Shown: positions 26,641-36,567, counted from the stretch's first letter. The stretch: DNA of 64,000 bases from Mesorhizobium_L sp035547755 (GCA_035547755.1 DASZUG010000028.1:1-64000), one strand, 5' to 3'. Program-made: numbers and translations. Notes: generated by a model not told the origin, from the letters alone.

Positions 26641-28950
26641 TTACGCCGCCTTGCGGAACTTCCGGCTGTCGGGGATGCGAACCGAGACGATCGTTCCATG
26701 CCCCTCCCGCGAGCGTATCTTGAGTGCGCCGCCGTGAAGCTCGGCGAGAGAGCGTGAGATCGCCAGGCCGAGACCCGACCCGTTATGCGTCTTCGTGAAT
26801 TGGTTCTGCACCTGTTCGAACGGCCGGCCGAGCTTTTTCAGCGCATCACGCGGAATGCCGCAGCCATTGTCCTCGATCGTCACCAGAACCGCGCCTGCGG
26901 CTTTGCGCGCCCTGACAAGGATGTGTCCGCCTTCGCCGGTGAATTTCACCGCGTTCGAAAGCAGGTTGATAACGATCTGCTTGACCGCTCGCCGGTCGGC
27001 ATGGAGCTTCATCGCGTCGGAAATGCGCGTTTCGACCGTAATGGCCTTTCCCGCAGCCTGCAGCGCGACGACGCGGACGGTTTCCGAAATGAGCGGGCCG
27101 AGATCGATATCCTCGCGATCGATGGAGAACTGTCCGGCCTCGATCTTCGACATGTCGAGGATGTCGTTGATGACGCCGAGCAGATAGGAGCCGGCGCTAT
27201 GAATGTCGTGGACGTACTCCTCGTACCGCTCCGAGCCGAGGGGGCCGAAGAGGCTCGATTGCATCAATTCGGAGAAGCCGATGATGGCGTTGAGCGGCGT
27301 TCTCAACTCGTGTGACATATTGGCGAGAAATTCGGACTTCGCCTTGTTCGCTGCTTCGGCGCGTTCGGTTTCCCTGAGATAGCGGCGGTTGAGTTCCGCG
27401 AGTTCCTGAGCGCGTTCGGCTTCCGCCTTGCGGGCGACGGAAAGGTCGTGAATCGTCGCCAATTGCCGGCGCTCGCTGTCCACAAGCTTCTCCTGATGCT
27501 GCTTCAGAAGCGTTATGTCGGTGCCGACCGAGACTACCCCTCCGTCGCGCGTCGTCAGCTCGTTGACCTGCAGCCAGCGGCCGTCCGCCAACTGCCTTTC
27601 GAATGTCGCGGCGCCGTTTCCGCCGCCGGCATTGGCGAGACGCCGTTCGAAGACGAAATGGTTCATACGCTTTTCCACGTCCTCCCGGCGTGCTCCAGCC
27701 TTGAGGTCGCGGGTGGGAAGGCCTGTATCCTGCGCATATTTGCTGTTGCACATCACCAGCCTGTTTGCCGAATCCCACAGAACGAAGGATTCAGGGATGC
27801 TTTCGATCGCGGTGCGAAGGCGTTGGTCGGCGACTTCCGAGCGCTGGACGAGCCTGTGCTGTTCCGTCACATCGATGGCGATGCCGATGAGATGGAGTTC
27901 AGGCGCATCGGGATCGACGACTTGGGCGCGAGCGCGCATCCACACCCATTGCCCGTCCGCGTGGCGCATGCGGAACACCTGGTCGATATGGTCGCTCTCG
28001 CGGGCGGCGATGCGGTTGGCGATCTGGAAGAGATCGACATCTTCCGGATGAATGATTTCCGCGACATCACCGAAGGAAAGCAACTGCTCGCAAGCCTTGT
28101 AGCCGAGCATGTCGTACATGGACCGCGACCAGAACATGCGGCCGCGGGCCATGTCCCAGTCCCAAAGGCCGCAGCGGCCGCGCGCCAGCGCCAGGTCGAT
28201 GCGCTGCTGCGCCTCGAGATAGAGATCGTCGGCGGCCTCCGCGCGGCTGATCTGTGCGAAATAGGCGTAGAGGACGAGAAGTAGGATACCGGCCGTGAAG
28301 GCGAACAGGCTGACGTTGAGCGCGACATTGCTGCGCCATTCGGCGAAAACAGCATCGGCCGGCACCATGGCGGCTGCCGCTTGCTTACGGTCCGCCGATA
28401 GTTCGATTGCGGCATACCAGACGTCATCGCCGACGGTGACTTTCATGACGCCGGCGCGCTCGCCGAACATGAAGAGTGGTTGCCCACCCCTCACCATGCC
28501 CTGCAGCGACCGGCCGATCCATGCGCTGCCAGTGCCCGTGGCCGCTTCGATCCGAAAATTCTTATCAGTGACGGCGAGCATGTAATCGGGGCTGAAGCCG
28601 CCACGGGTCGCCGTGCCGTCAACCAGTGAATGCAGGTCCGTCTTCCACCCTGGCAGTGACTGGCCAAGCTCGCTCGCCGCCAGCGCCAATGTGGTCTTCG
28701 CGTTGCGCTCTATGCCGTCATGCCAGGTGCTGAGTGAAAGCAGCCTCGCGGCGGCGACGATGGCGAGGAAGATGACCGTAAGGATCGGGATCGCGCGACG
28801 CAAATATGGTTCGGCCGTCAGCAGGCGGCGATAGGTGGGGGCGGCAATCAGGCGAGCGGTTCCCGCCAAGCCGAGCCCGGCGTTCCGCCTTGCCGGTCGG
28901 CGCGCAAAAACATGCCCTCCGGGCGCGTGCCACGCGTCCGCCTTCGCCAT
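26641..28950 (-). CDS. PAS-domain sensor histidine kinase, PleC/PdhS-like
   Basis: A 769-residue membrane kinase. Membrane segments near residues 53-73 and 205-230 flank a periplasmic domain. Two PAS-like domains follow (about 250-375, with WDWDMARGRMFWS and HPEDVDLF, and 385-495), then a coiled coil, H-box NMSHELRTPLNAI (H547) and ATP-binding domain ending in FTKTHNGSGLGLAI. That last motif is typical of the PleC/DivJ/PdhS cell-cycle kinase group. An ATG at 29016 would add 22 residues, but 28950 has GGGGA upstream. It converges on glnE and is not beside a response-regulator gene, so its partner (for example DivK) would be encoded elsewhere. Confidence 0.82.
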   Translation of the reverse strand: MAKADAWHAPGGHVFARRPARRNAGLGLAGTARLIAAPTYRRLLTAEPYLRRAIPILTVIFLAIVAAARLLSLSTWHDGIERNAKTTLALAASELGQSLPGWKTDLHSLVDGTATRGGFSPDYMLAVTDKNFRIEAATGTGSAWIGRSLQGMVRGGQPLFMFGERAGVMKVTVGDDVWYAAIELSADRKQAAAAMVPADAVFAEWRSNVALNVSLFAFTAGILLLVLYAYFAQISRAEAADDLYLEAQQRIDLALARGRCGLWDWDMARGRMFWSRSMYDMLGYKACEQLLSFGDVAEIIHPEDVDLFQIANRIAARESDHIDQVFRMRHADGQWVWMRARAQVVDPDAPELHLIGIAIDVTEQHRLVQRSEVADQRLRTAIESIPESFVLWDSANRLVMCNSKYAQDTGLPTRDLKAGARREDVEKRMNHFVFERRLANAGGGNGAATFERQLADGRWLQVNELTTRDGGVVSVGTDITLLKQHQEKLVDSERRQLATIHDLSVARKAEAERAQELAELNRRYLRETERAEAANKAKSEFLANMSHELRTPLNAIIGFSELMQSSLFGPLGSERYEEYVHDIHSAGSYLLGVINDILDMSKIEAGQFSIDREDIDLGPLISETVRVVALQAAGKAITVETRISDAMKLHADRRAVKQIVINLLSNAVKFTGEGGHILVRARKAAGAVLVTIEDNGCGIPRDALKKLGRPFEQVQNQFTKTHNGSGLGLAISRSLAELHGGALKIRSREGHGTIVSVRIPDSRKFRKAA

Positions 28951-29092
28951 CAAATGGTCCCCGTCGTTAAAACTGCCTGAAAAAGATACCGCTACGCCGC
29001 ACGCCGAATCATCCATAAAGAATCAAAGGTGATTCGCCTTGTCCAGTCCCTTTCGGCGTCAAGGTATCAATTTCGTCATATACCCTGCGAAG

Positions 29093-31735
29093 CTACGCCA
29101 GCGTTCGTTCGACGATGTCGCGAAGGTCGATTGAAAGCTTCTTTTCCGCCTGGATCGCGACGAGCGCCGCGCGCGCAAGTTTCTGCCGCTCGGGTTCCAG
29201 CGAGCGCCAGGAGCGCAAGGCGGTCGCAAGCCGGGCCGCGAGCTGGGGATTGCGGGCGTCAATGTCGAGCACGAGACCGGCGAAGAATTCATAACCCGCT
29301 CCGTCCTTGCGGTTGAAGCCGGTCTGGTTCGCCGCCGAAAAAGTTCCGATAAGCGCCCGGACACGGTTCGGATTGGCGATGGAGAAGCCAGAATGTCCCA
29401 TCAGCGCCTTCACCCGCTCGACCGATTCGGCGCCCGGCACGGTTGCCTGGATCTGATACCATTTGTCCATGACGAGCGGGTCCGAGCCGTGGCGCTTTTC
29501 GAAAGCTGAAAGCGCCTCCGCAGCCTCCGGCTTTTCCCAGTGCCGGTGCGTCAGCACTGTCAGCGCGGCGGCCCTGTCGGTCATGTTGGTCGCGGCCTTG
29601 AATTGGCGTGCGGCAATCGCCGCGTCGTCGGCGGCGGACAGATAGTCGAGAAGAACATTGCGCAAGCCCCGACGCCCGGCGCTTGCGGCATCGGGTTTGA
29701 AAGCATTGCCCTCCACCAATTTCTCGTAAATATTCAGGAAGATCGCCGCGTTTTCCTCGGCGATTGCTGCGACAAGCGCCTCGCGCGCCTCAAAGATCGC
29801 GTCCGGATCGATATTGCTGCCCATTTCGCGCGCGATATCGCCCTCGGCCGGCAAGGTCAGCGCTAGCGCCCTGAAAGCTGGTTCGAGCGCATCGTCCTGC
29901 GCGATCGCGCCGGCGACAGCGATCAGTTCCGGATCGAAGATCGGCGGTTTGTTGCCGCGCCGGCGAAGGGCCGTGGCCTTGAGCGTATCGGTGAAGAGCC
30001 CATTGAGCGCCTGCCAGCGCGAATAGAGGTCGGTGTCGTGTCGCGCCAGGAAAAGCCGGTCCGACAATTTCCGTTCGATCGACAGAGTGATCGGCGCGGA
30101 AAAGCCGCGATTGAGCGAAACGACCGGGCGCGCACCCACGCCTGCGAAGGTCACGGTATGCTGCCGCTTGCGCACCTCGATCAGGCCGTTTTTCACCGCC
30201 GCGCCCTCGACTCCACTGTAAACGACGTCCTTGCCATCCGGTCCGACAAGACCGAAGGCCAGCGGAATGTGCATTAGCCGCTTCCGGCTTTCGGACGGAG
30301 TAGGAGAGACCGACTGCTCGATTTCAAGCGTCAGCACGCCTGCCTTCTGGTCGTAGCGCGATTTGACCGCAAGGTTCGGCGTTCCCGCCTGGTTGTACCA
30401 GAGCGAAAATTGCGACAGGTCGCGCCCGGAAACATCCTCGAAGACCTTCAGGAAATCCTCGATCGTCGCGGCCTGTCCGTCATGACGTTCGAAATAGAGA
30501 TCCATGCCGCGGCGGAAAGTTTCCGCTCCGAGCAGGGTCCGGATCATCCTGACGACCTCGGACCCTTTCTCGTAAACGGTCGACGTATAGAAATTGTTGA
30601 TCTCCCGGTAGCGCCGTGGCCTCACCGGATGTGCGAGCGGCCCCTGGTCTTCCGGGAACTGGTGCGCCTTTAGCGTCCGTACTTCGGCGATCCGCTTCAC
30701 GGACCGCGACCGCTGGTCGGCGGAGAATTCATGGTCGCGGAAAACCGTCAGTCCTTCCTTGAGGCAGAGCTGGAACCAGTCGCGGCAAGTGATTCTGTTG
30801 CCTGTCCAATTGTGGAAATATTCATGCGCGATAACGGCTTCGATGCCGGCATAGTCGGTGTCGGTGGCCGTTTCCTCGTCGGCAAGGACATATTTGTCGT
30901 TGAAGACGTTGAGCCCCTTGTTCTCCATCGCGCCCATGTTGAAATCCGAGACCGCGACGATGTTGAAAACGTCGAGATCATATTCCCGTCCGAACACCTC
31001 CTCGTCCCAGCGCATGGCGCGCTTCAGTGCGTCCATCGCGTAAGCCGCACGCTTTTCCTTGCCGTGCTCGACGAAGATGCCGAGCTTGACCTTGCGGCCC
31101 GACATCGTGACGAATTCGTCGGTGGTCGAGCCGAGGTCGCCGGCGACGAGTGCGAAGAGATAGGACGGCTTGGGGAACGGATCGTGCCATTCGGCGAAAT
31201 GCCAGCCTGCAGCGAGATCGCCGGAAGCGCCGGGATTGCCATTGGAGAGAAGCAATGGAGCTTCCGTTTTCGACGCCTCGATCCGGACGTGGTAGAAGGA
31301 AAGGATGTCGGGCCGGTCGAGGAAATAGGTGATGCGGCGGAAACCCTCCGCCTCGCATTGCGTGCAATAGACGCCGTTCGAGCGGTAAAGCCCCATCAGC
31401 GCCGTATTGGTGGAAGGCGACACGCGCGTGTCGATCGTCAGGCGGAAGCGCTCTTTTGCCGGCGGCTTGGAAAGCGTCAGCCTGTCTGGCGTGACCTCGA
31501 TCGCCTCCCGGCTGACCGGCGCGCCATCGAGCGCGAGGCTGACGAACTCCAGCCCGTCGCCATCGAGAACGAGAGGCGTGCCGGCGGCCACGCCGGCCTG
31601 TCGCTCGATGGTCAGCTCCGCCTTGACTGTCGTGGCGTCCGGGAACAGGCAGAAGGTCAGCTTCGTCTCCGGAATGAGATAGTCGCTGGGGCGGTAGTCC
31701 TCGAGGCGAAACACCTGTCCCGTGTCAGAACGCAT
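29093..31735 (-). CDS. pepN: Aminopeptidase N (M1 family)
   Basis: An 880-residue zinc aminopeptidase that removes N-terminal residues from peptides in the cytoplasm. The exopeptidase motif GAMEN is at 268-272 and the zinc-binding HEYFH at 304-308, with the third ligand Glu at 327 (LKEGLTVF). The long C-terminal helical domain is complete, as in E. coli PepN. The gene stands alone on the minus strand between the PAS kinase and the divergent molybdopterin-subunit gene. Confidence 0.95.
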   Translation of the reverse strand: MRSDTGQVFRLEDYRPSDYLIPETKLTFCLFPDATTVKAELTIERQAGVAAGTPLVLDGDGLEFVSLALDGAPVSREAIEVTPDRLTLSKPPAKERFRLTIDTRVSPSTNTALMGLYRSNGVYCTQCEAEGFRRITYFLDRPDILSFYHVRIEASKTEAPLLLSNGNPGASGDLAAGWHFAEWHDPFPKPSYLFALVAGDLGSTTDEFVTMSGRKVKLGIFVEHGKEKRAAYAMDALKRAMRWDEEVFGREYDLDVFNIVAVSDFNMGAMENKGLNVFNDKYVLADEETATDTDYAGIEAVIAHEYFHNWTGNRITCRDWFQLCLKEGLTVFRDHEFSADQRSRSVKRIAEVRTLKAHQFPEDQGPLAHPVRPRRYREINNFYTSTVYEKGSEVVRMIRTLLGAETFRRGMDLYFERHDGQAATIEDFLKVFEDVSGRDLSQFSLWYNQAGTPNLAVKSRYDQKAGVLTLEIEQSVSPTPSESRKRLMHIPLAFGLVGPDGKDVVYSGVEGAAVKNGLIEVRKRQHTVTFAGVGARPVVSLNRGFSAPITLSIERKLSDRLFLARHDTDLYSRWQALNGLFTDTLKATALRRRGNKPPIFDPELIAVAGAIAQDDALEPAFRALALTLPAEGDIAREMGSNIDPDAIFEAREALVAAIAEENAAIFLNIYEKLVEGNAFKPDAASAGRRGLRNVLLDYLSAADDAAIAARQFKAATNMTDRAAALTVLTHRHWEKPEAAEALSAFEKRHGSDPLVMDKWYQIQATVPGAESVERVKALMGHSGFSIANPNRVRALIGTFSAANQTGFNRKDGAGYEFFAGLVLDIDARNPQLAARLATALRSWRSLEPERQKLARAALVAIQAEKKLSIDLRDIVERTLA

Positions 31736-31906
31736 TACCGGCCTTTCAAGATCGACGCCGTGGCGGAATTGCCGCCTGGCACAACAAAAACGAGAGGGTG
31801 CTCTTTACACCAGTCCCTCCCTCGACAAAACTGCCACCAAATCTATTTGAGCGCTTCGTTGCAGATTGCCGCCTCGGTGGCATGTCTCTCGCCAGGAAAA
31901 ATTCCA

Positions 31907-34219
31907 ATGAATGTCATGACACCCAAATTCGGCATGGGCGCCGCTGTTCTTCGCAAGGAAGACGCGGCTTTTATCACCGGAAACGGCCGCTATACCGACG
32001 ATATCCGGCCCGATGGGACGCTTCACGGCTATGTGCTGCGCTCACCGATGGCGAAAGCACGAATCAGGAGCATCGATACGGAAGCCGCGAAGGCCGCGCC
32101 AGGCGTCCGCCTCGTGCTGACCGGGCAGGATCTGAAGCATCTCGGCGGTTTGAAATCGCATGGCATCCAGAAGCAGCCGGACGGCTCCATGCCGCCTTCG
32201 CGCGACATTCCCGTCCTCTGTCTTGACCGGGTGCGGCATGTCGGCGACGCCGTCGCCTTCATCGTCGCCGGGACGCGCGCCGCCGCGCAGGACGCCGCCG
32301 AACTAATCGAGGTGGATTACGAGGCCGAGGACGCGATCGCCGATACGCGGAGAGCCCTCGACAAGGATGTTCCGCTCGTGTGGCCGGAACTCGGCACCAA
32401 TCGTGCGTTCCTCCATCATCTCGGCGACAAGAAGAAAACGGATGCGGCTTTTGCCAAAGCGGCGAAGGTGACGCGCATCGATTTTGTCAACAACCGTCTC
32501 GTGGCGAATTACATGGAGCCGCGCTCGGCCATCGGCGAATGGCGCAACGACGAGGACCGCTTCGTTTTGACGAGCGGATCGCAGGGCGTGCATGGCCTGC
32601 GCGATTATCTGACCGCGGATGTATTCAAGATTCCGCCGGAGAAACTGCGCGTCATCACGCCGGATGTCGGCGGTGGCTTCGGGACGAAGGCCTTTGTTTA
32701 TCGCGAATATGCGCTTGTCCTTGAAGCGGCAAAAAGGCTTGGCGCGCCCGTCAAATGGACCGGCGACCGCAGCGAGCATTTCCTCGAGGATGCGCAGGGC
32801 AGGGACAATGTCGCCGTCGCGGAAATGGCGCTCGACAAGGATGGGCGTTTTCTCGCTCTCAGGGTGGACCTGATCGCCAATATGGGTGCCTATCTGTCGC
32901 AATACGGGCCGTTCATCCCGATTCTCGGCGTGACCATGTCGACCGGCGTCTACGATATTCCGGCGATCGATATTTCCGTCACGGGCGTCTATACCAACAC
33001 CGTCGCGGTCGATGCCTATCGCGGCGCCGGGCGACCGGAAGCCGCTTTGCTCATCGAAAAACTCGCCGATGCCTGTGCCCGCGATCTGGGTATTGGCCCC
33101 GACGAGATCCGCCGGCGCAATTTCATCAAGCCGGAGCAGTTCCCCTACAGCACCGCGACCGGCCGTCTCTACGATACCGGCGATTTCAACGGCCATATGG
33201 TTCAGGCGATGGAGCGCTCCGGCTGGAACGATTTCCCCAAGCGTCTTGAACAATCGAAGAGGAACGGCAAAATCCGCGGCATAGGAATGGCGACCTATAT
33301 CGAGGCCTGCGCCTTTCCCGGGTCGGAGCCGGCTCATGTCACGCTCGAACCCGATGGGACGGTGACGCTCGACATTGGCACGCAGACCAATGGTCAAGGG
33401 CATGCGACTGCCTATTCCCAGTTCATAGCGGAAAAGCTCAACATCGACATCGACAGGATCAACGTGCGCCAGGGCGACACCGACCGGCTCGGCTCCGGCG
33501 GCGGTACCGGCGGCTCACGCTCGGTCCCGCTCGGTGGCGTGTCGGCGGCCCGTGCCGGCGAGGATCTTGCCGGGAAGATCAGGAAGATCGCCGCCGACGA
33601 ACTCGAGGCGTCCGCCGGCGATATCGAACTGGAAGGCGGCGTGGCGCGGATCGCCGGCACCGACCGGTCGATCGATTTCCAGGCAATCGCGAAAGCGGCC
33701 AAGAATCCGGCAGATCTGAAGGGGTTCGGCGAATTCGTCCAGGACGAATGCACCTATCCCAACGGCACGCATATCTGCGAGGTCGAGATTGATCCCGAAA
33801 CCGGCGTGACCGAGATCGCTGCCTATACGATCGTCGACGATTTCGGCGTCACGGTGAACCCGATATTGCTGGCCGGGCAGATTCATGGCGGCGTGACGCA
33901 GGGGATCGGGCAGGCGTTGAATGAAAACACCGTCTATTCCGAAGATGGCCAGCTCCTGACCGCAAGCTTCATGGACTACACCATGCCGCGCGCCGACGGA
34001 TTGCCCTTCTTCTCCTTCGAGACGCGCAACATTCCATCGACGACGAACGCGCTCGGCATCAAGGGCGCCGGCGAGGCCGGCACCATCGGCGCGACACCGG
34101 CGGCGCTTAACGCCGTGACCGATGCGCTTTATCGCGCCTACGGTATCGGCCATATCGACATGCCCACCACTCCTTCTGCCATCTGGAACGCGATCCATTC
34201 GGCAGGCGCAAGCCGGTAG
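31907..34219 (+). CDS. Xanthine dehydrogenase/CO dehydrogenase-family molybdopterin-binding subunit
   Basis: A 770-residue large subunit of the molybdenum hydroxylase family. It has the aldehyde-oxidase a/b hammerhead domain (about 20-130) and two Mo-cofactor domains, with conserved DVGGGFGTK, GQGHATAYSQ and the catalytic Glu in GAGEAGTIGA near the C terminus. The active-site loop reads AYRGAGR, the form II CoxL signature, rather than AYXCSFR of true CO dehydrogenase, so CO is probably not the substrate. The ATG at 31907 starts the homologous sequence; the frame runs further upstream without homology. No genes for the FeS or FAD subunits lie nearby, which is unusual for a three-subunit enzyme. 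Confidence 0.88.
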   Translation: MNVMTPKFGMGAAVLRKEDAAFITGNGRYTDDIRPDGTLHGYVLRSPMAKARIRSIDTEAAKAAPGVRLVLTGQDLKHLGGLKSHGIQKQPDGSMPPSRDIPVLCLDRVRHVGDAVAFIVAGTRAAAQDAAELIEVDYEAEDAIADTRRALDKDVPLVWPELGTNRAFLHHLGDKKKTDAAFAKAAKVTRIDFVNNRLVANYMEPRSAIGEWRNDEDRFVLTSGSQGVHGLRDYLTADVFKIPPEKLRVITPDVGGGFGTKAFVYREYALVLEAAKRLGAPVKWTGDRSEHFLEDAQGRDNVAVAEMALDKDGRFLALRVDLIANMGAYLSQYGPFIPILGVTMSTGVYDIPAIDISVTGVYTNTVAVDAYRGAGRPEAALLIEKLADACARDLGIGPDEIRRRNFIKPEQFPYSTATGRLYDTGDFNGHMVQAMERSGWNDFPKRLEQSKRNGKIRGIGMATYIEACAFPGSEPAHVTLEPDGTVTLDIGTQTNGQGHATAYSQFIAEKLNIDIDRINVRQGDTDRLGSGGGTGGSRSVPLGGVSAARAGEDLAGKIRKIAADELEASAGDIELEGGVARIAGTDRSIDFQAIAKAAKNPADLKGFGEFVQDECTYPNGTHICEVEIDPETGVTEIAAYTIVDDFGVTVNPILLAGQIHGGVTQGIGQALNENTVYSEDGQLLTASFMDYTMPRADGLPFFSFETRNIPSTTNALGIKGAGEAGTIGATPAALNAVTDALYRAYGIGHIDMPTTPSAIWNAIHSAGASR

Positions 34220-34269
34220 GGATCGCGCTCGACGGCAGGCACTGGCGAACCGACGAGAAGGGATAAGCG

Positions 34270-35235
34270 ATGCCGGCGAAAGCGGCTTCAGCCGGCGCTC
34301 GCGAGAAGGTTTCCGTCGAGAAGCCGCTTGTCGGGATCGGGCTGAAGACGCTGTCCGTCGCCGTTTTCGTCTGCATGTCGACGCTGATCAAGGAGACGGG
34401 GGAACTGCCGACCGGGCAGATCGCGTTCTTCCGCTCATTTTTCGCGCTTGTTCCCCTGCTGCTGATCTTTACCGCGCGTGGCGAACTCCGCGCCGTCTTT
34501 CATACGCAACGCCGATTGGGCCATGCATGGCGCGCGGTCGTCGGCGTCGGATCGATGTGGCTGAGCTTTTATGGGTTGACGCATCTGCCGCTGCCCGAAG
34601 CGATCACCATCAACTATGCCCAGCCTCTTGCCGTCGTGGCGCTTGGCGCGCTGATCGGCGAGACGGTGCGGATATACCGTTGGAGCGCCGTGATCCTCGG
34701 CTTTGCCGGCGTGGTGATCGTCTCATGGCCGAATCTCAGCTTTTTTTCAGGCAGCGGCGGAGCCAGTCGTGCGGAAGCGCTCGGCGCGCTGGCGATCATC
34801 GGCGCGGCGCTTCTGTCGGCGGTCGCCATGCTTTTTGTCCGACTTCTGGTGAAGACGGAGAAAGCCGCCACGGTCGCGCTTTATTTCTCGATCAACGCCG
34901 CCGTGCTGTCCTTGTTGACCTCGCCTTTCGGGTGGGAGGCGCTGACGCTCAAGCAGATCGTCTGCCTTGTCGCGGCGGGCATCTGCGGCGGCATTGCGCA
35001 ACTGCTCATGACAGAAAGCTACCGCCGGGCGGAGATGTCGACGATCGCTCCTTTCGAATATACGTCCATGCTGCTGGCGATTGCGTCTGGATACATCTTC
35101 TTCGGCGAAATCCCGACGATCTACACGATCGTCGGCGGCGCCATCGTCATTGCGGCAGGACTCTTCGTGATCTGGCGCGAGCACAGGCTTGGCCTGCCGC
35201 GTGGAGCGGCACGCAAGATCACGCTGCCGAGTTGA
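34270..35235 (+). CDS. EamA/DMT-family transporter
   Basis: A 321-residue integral membrane protein with about ten membrane segments in two EamA repeats (about residues 25-160 and 170-305), the drug/metabolite transporter fold. A cytoplasmic N-terminal tail of about 20 residues precedes the first segment. It lies 50 bp after the molybdopterin-subunit gene on the same strand, so they may be co-transcribed. Such carriers export or import small metabolites; the substrate cannot be inferred. Confidence 0.88.
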   Translation: MPAKAASAGAREKVSVEKPLVGIGLKTLSVAVFVCMSTLIKETGELPTGQIAFFRSFFALVPLLLIFTARGELRAVFHTQRRLGHAWRAVVGVGSMWLSFYGLTHLPLPEAITINYAQPLAVVALGALIGETVRIYRWSAVILGFAGVVIVSWPNLSFFSGSGGASRAEALGALAIIGAALLSAVAMLFVRLLVKTEKAATVALYFSINAAVLSLLTSPFGWEALTLKQIVCLVAAGICGGIAQLLMTESYRRAEMSTIAPFEYTSMLLAIASGYIFFGEIPTIYTIVGGAIVIAAGLFVIWREHRLGLPRGAARKITLPS

Positions 35236-35266
35236 AGGCCTGCTGATCGCACTTTTGTGCCGCCTC

Positions 35267-35518
35267 TCAAAGGCGATCCAAACGGGAGGGCCGCTGCCAG
35301 CCCCGCTCCAGAAGCTGGAGTGTATCGGCGGCTTCTCGCGCCGGGTGGGGCACGGCACGGGGATCGACACCGATATCGATCAGGAGATGCTCCGAAAGCT
35401 TTTCGACGTCCTTCGGAACGGACGTGCGGCCGGTTAATTCTTCCCACAGGCGGCGTAAAGGGTGTGAGAGTTCGCCCGACGGGAGGGCCGCAATGGACTT
35501 GGCTGCATGGGCTGACAT
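35267..35518 (-). CDS. Small DUF1127-like protein
   Basis: An 83-residue soluble protein. Its middle carries DUF1127-like features (LRRLWEEL, then LSEHLLIDIGVDP), with an Arg/Leu-rich C terminus. Short proteins with this motif act in RNA turnover and phosphate or carbon metabolism in other alphaproteobacteria, but the match here is partial. An AAGGGA ribosome-binding site precedes the ATG. It is divergent from the LysR gene at 35647, a common arrangement for a regulator and its target. Confidence 0.6.
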   Translation of the reverse strand: MSAHAAKSIAALPSGELSHPLRRLWEELTGRTSVPKDVEKLSEHLLIDIGVDPRAVPHPAREAADTLQLLERGWQRPSRLDRL

Positions 35519-35566
35519 TGGAAATCCCTTCGCGCCAGCTTCATACTGGCTTTGATGTTTCTGCTG

Positions 35567-35612
35567 GAACTACCAATAAACAACTGATATAAAAGAGAGA
35601 AACGAGTAGTTC
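35567..35612. promoter_or_regulatory. Inverted repeat in the DUF1127/LysR divergent region
   Basis: GAACTAC (35567-35573) and GTAGTTC (35606-35612) are perfect 7-bp inverted repeats with a 32-bp spacer in the 128-bp intergenic region between the DUF1127-like gene and the LysR gene. This is a candidate bipartite regulator-binding region, with weak evidence. Confidence 0.3.
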
Positions 35613-35646
35613 TTTTCACATCGTCAAGTTTTCCTTGAAGGTCGAG

Positions 35647-36564
35647 ATGCGGACGGTACCGGGAACGCGCGCATTGAGGACGCTGGCTGCCGCGGGACGG
35701 CATCTCAACTTCACACGCGCGGCGGATGAACTCGGCCTCACCCCGGCGGCTGTCAGCTATCAGATCAAGGAAATCGAGGATCAGTTGGGCGTAACGCTCT
35801 TCGTGCGGTCCAGCCGCGCGATCCGGCTTACCGAAGCCGGCGCCGTGCTATGCGACGCGGCGGCGGATGCCCTCGATCTCATGGGCAGAGCGGTAGCACG
35901 CGCTCATAAGATGGCGCGTGGCGCCACCCTGCTCAAAGTGACGGCGGATGCCCAGTTCGCCGCGAAGTGGCTCATGCGGCGCGTCGAACGGTTTCGCGCC
36001 CGTCATCCCGACATCGAGTTGCGGTTCGACATCTCCTATCAGGTGCGTGATTTCGATCAGGATGACGTCGATGTGGCGATTCGCTTCGGCACCGGCAAAT
36101 ATCCGGGGCTGGCGGCCGATCGGTTGTTCGACAATGTCATCGTGCCGGTCTGCAGTCCGCGCCTGCTGGAATCCGGCCGGCCGCTCAAGGAACCGCGGGA
36201 CCTTCTGCATCACACGCTGGTGCACATCGAATGGTCGCGCCAGGGCGTGACATGGCCGAACTGGCGCATGTGGATGGCGGCGGCTGGCGTCCAGGATTTC
36301 GACGATAGCCGCACCGTGGTGTTCGGCACCTCCTCCGATGCCGTCCAGGCCGCGCTCGGCGGCGATGCGGTGGCGCTTGCGGATTTCGCCCTCGTTGCCA
36401 ACGATCTTTCGGAAGGGCGACTGGTGCAGCCCTTCGAACTCGGTATCAGGGTGCCGCCGGAATTCGCCTATTTTCTGGTCTATCCGACGGAAGCCGCGTC
36501 AGACCCGCGCATTGTCGCGTTCCGCGCATGGATATTGGAGGAAGCAGCGAGGACGAAGACCTGA
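35647..36564 (+). CDS. LysR-family transcriptional regulator (GcvA-like)
   Basis: A 305-residue LysR regulator. The N-terminal winged helix (about residues 5-65) has RHLNFTRAADELGLTPAA and the recognition part VSYQIKEIEDQLG, typical of GcvA-like members, followed by a linker helix and an effector-binding domain. The ATG at 35647 has AAGG five bases upstream; a TTG at 35635 would add four residues. It is transcribed away from the DUF1127-like gene, so that gene is a likely target. The effector is unknown. Confidence 0.88.
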   Translation: MRTVPGTRALRTLAAAGRHLNFTRAADELGLTPAAVSYQIKEIEDQLGVTLFVRSSRAIRLTEAGAVLCDAAADALDLMGRAVARAHKMARGATLLKVTADAQFAAKWLMRRVERFRARHPDIELRFDISYQVRDFDQDDVDVAIRFGTGKYPGLAADRLFDNVIVPVCSPRLLESGRPLKEPRDLLHHTLVHIEWSRQGVTWPNWRMWMAAAGVQDFDDSRTVVFGTSSDAVQAALGGDAVALADFALVANDLSEGRLVQPFELGIRVPPEFAYFLVYPTEAASDPRIVAFRAWILEEAARTKT

Positions 36565-36567
36565 TCG

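Noticed and set aside
31747..31906. Extending the molybdopterin-subunit gene to the upstream end of its open frame (from 30731)
   Set aside because: The upstream part is antisense to pepN and lacks homology; family sequence begins at 31907.
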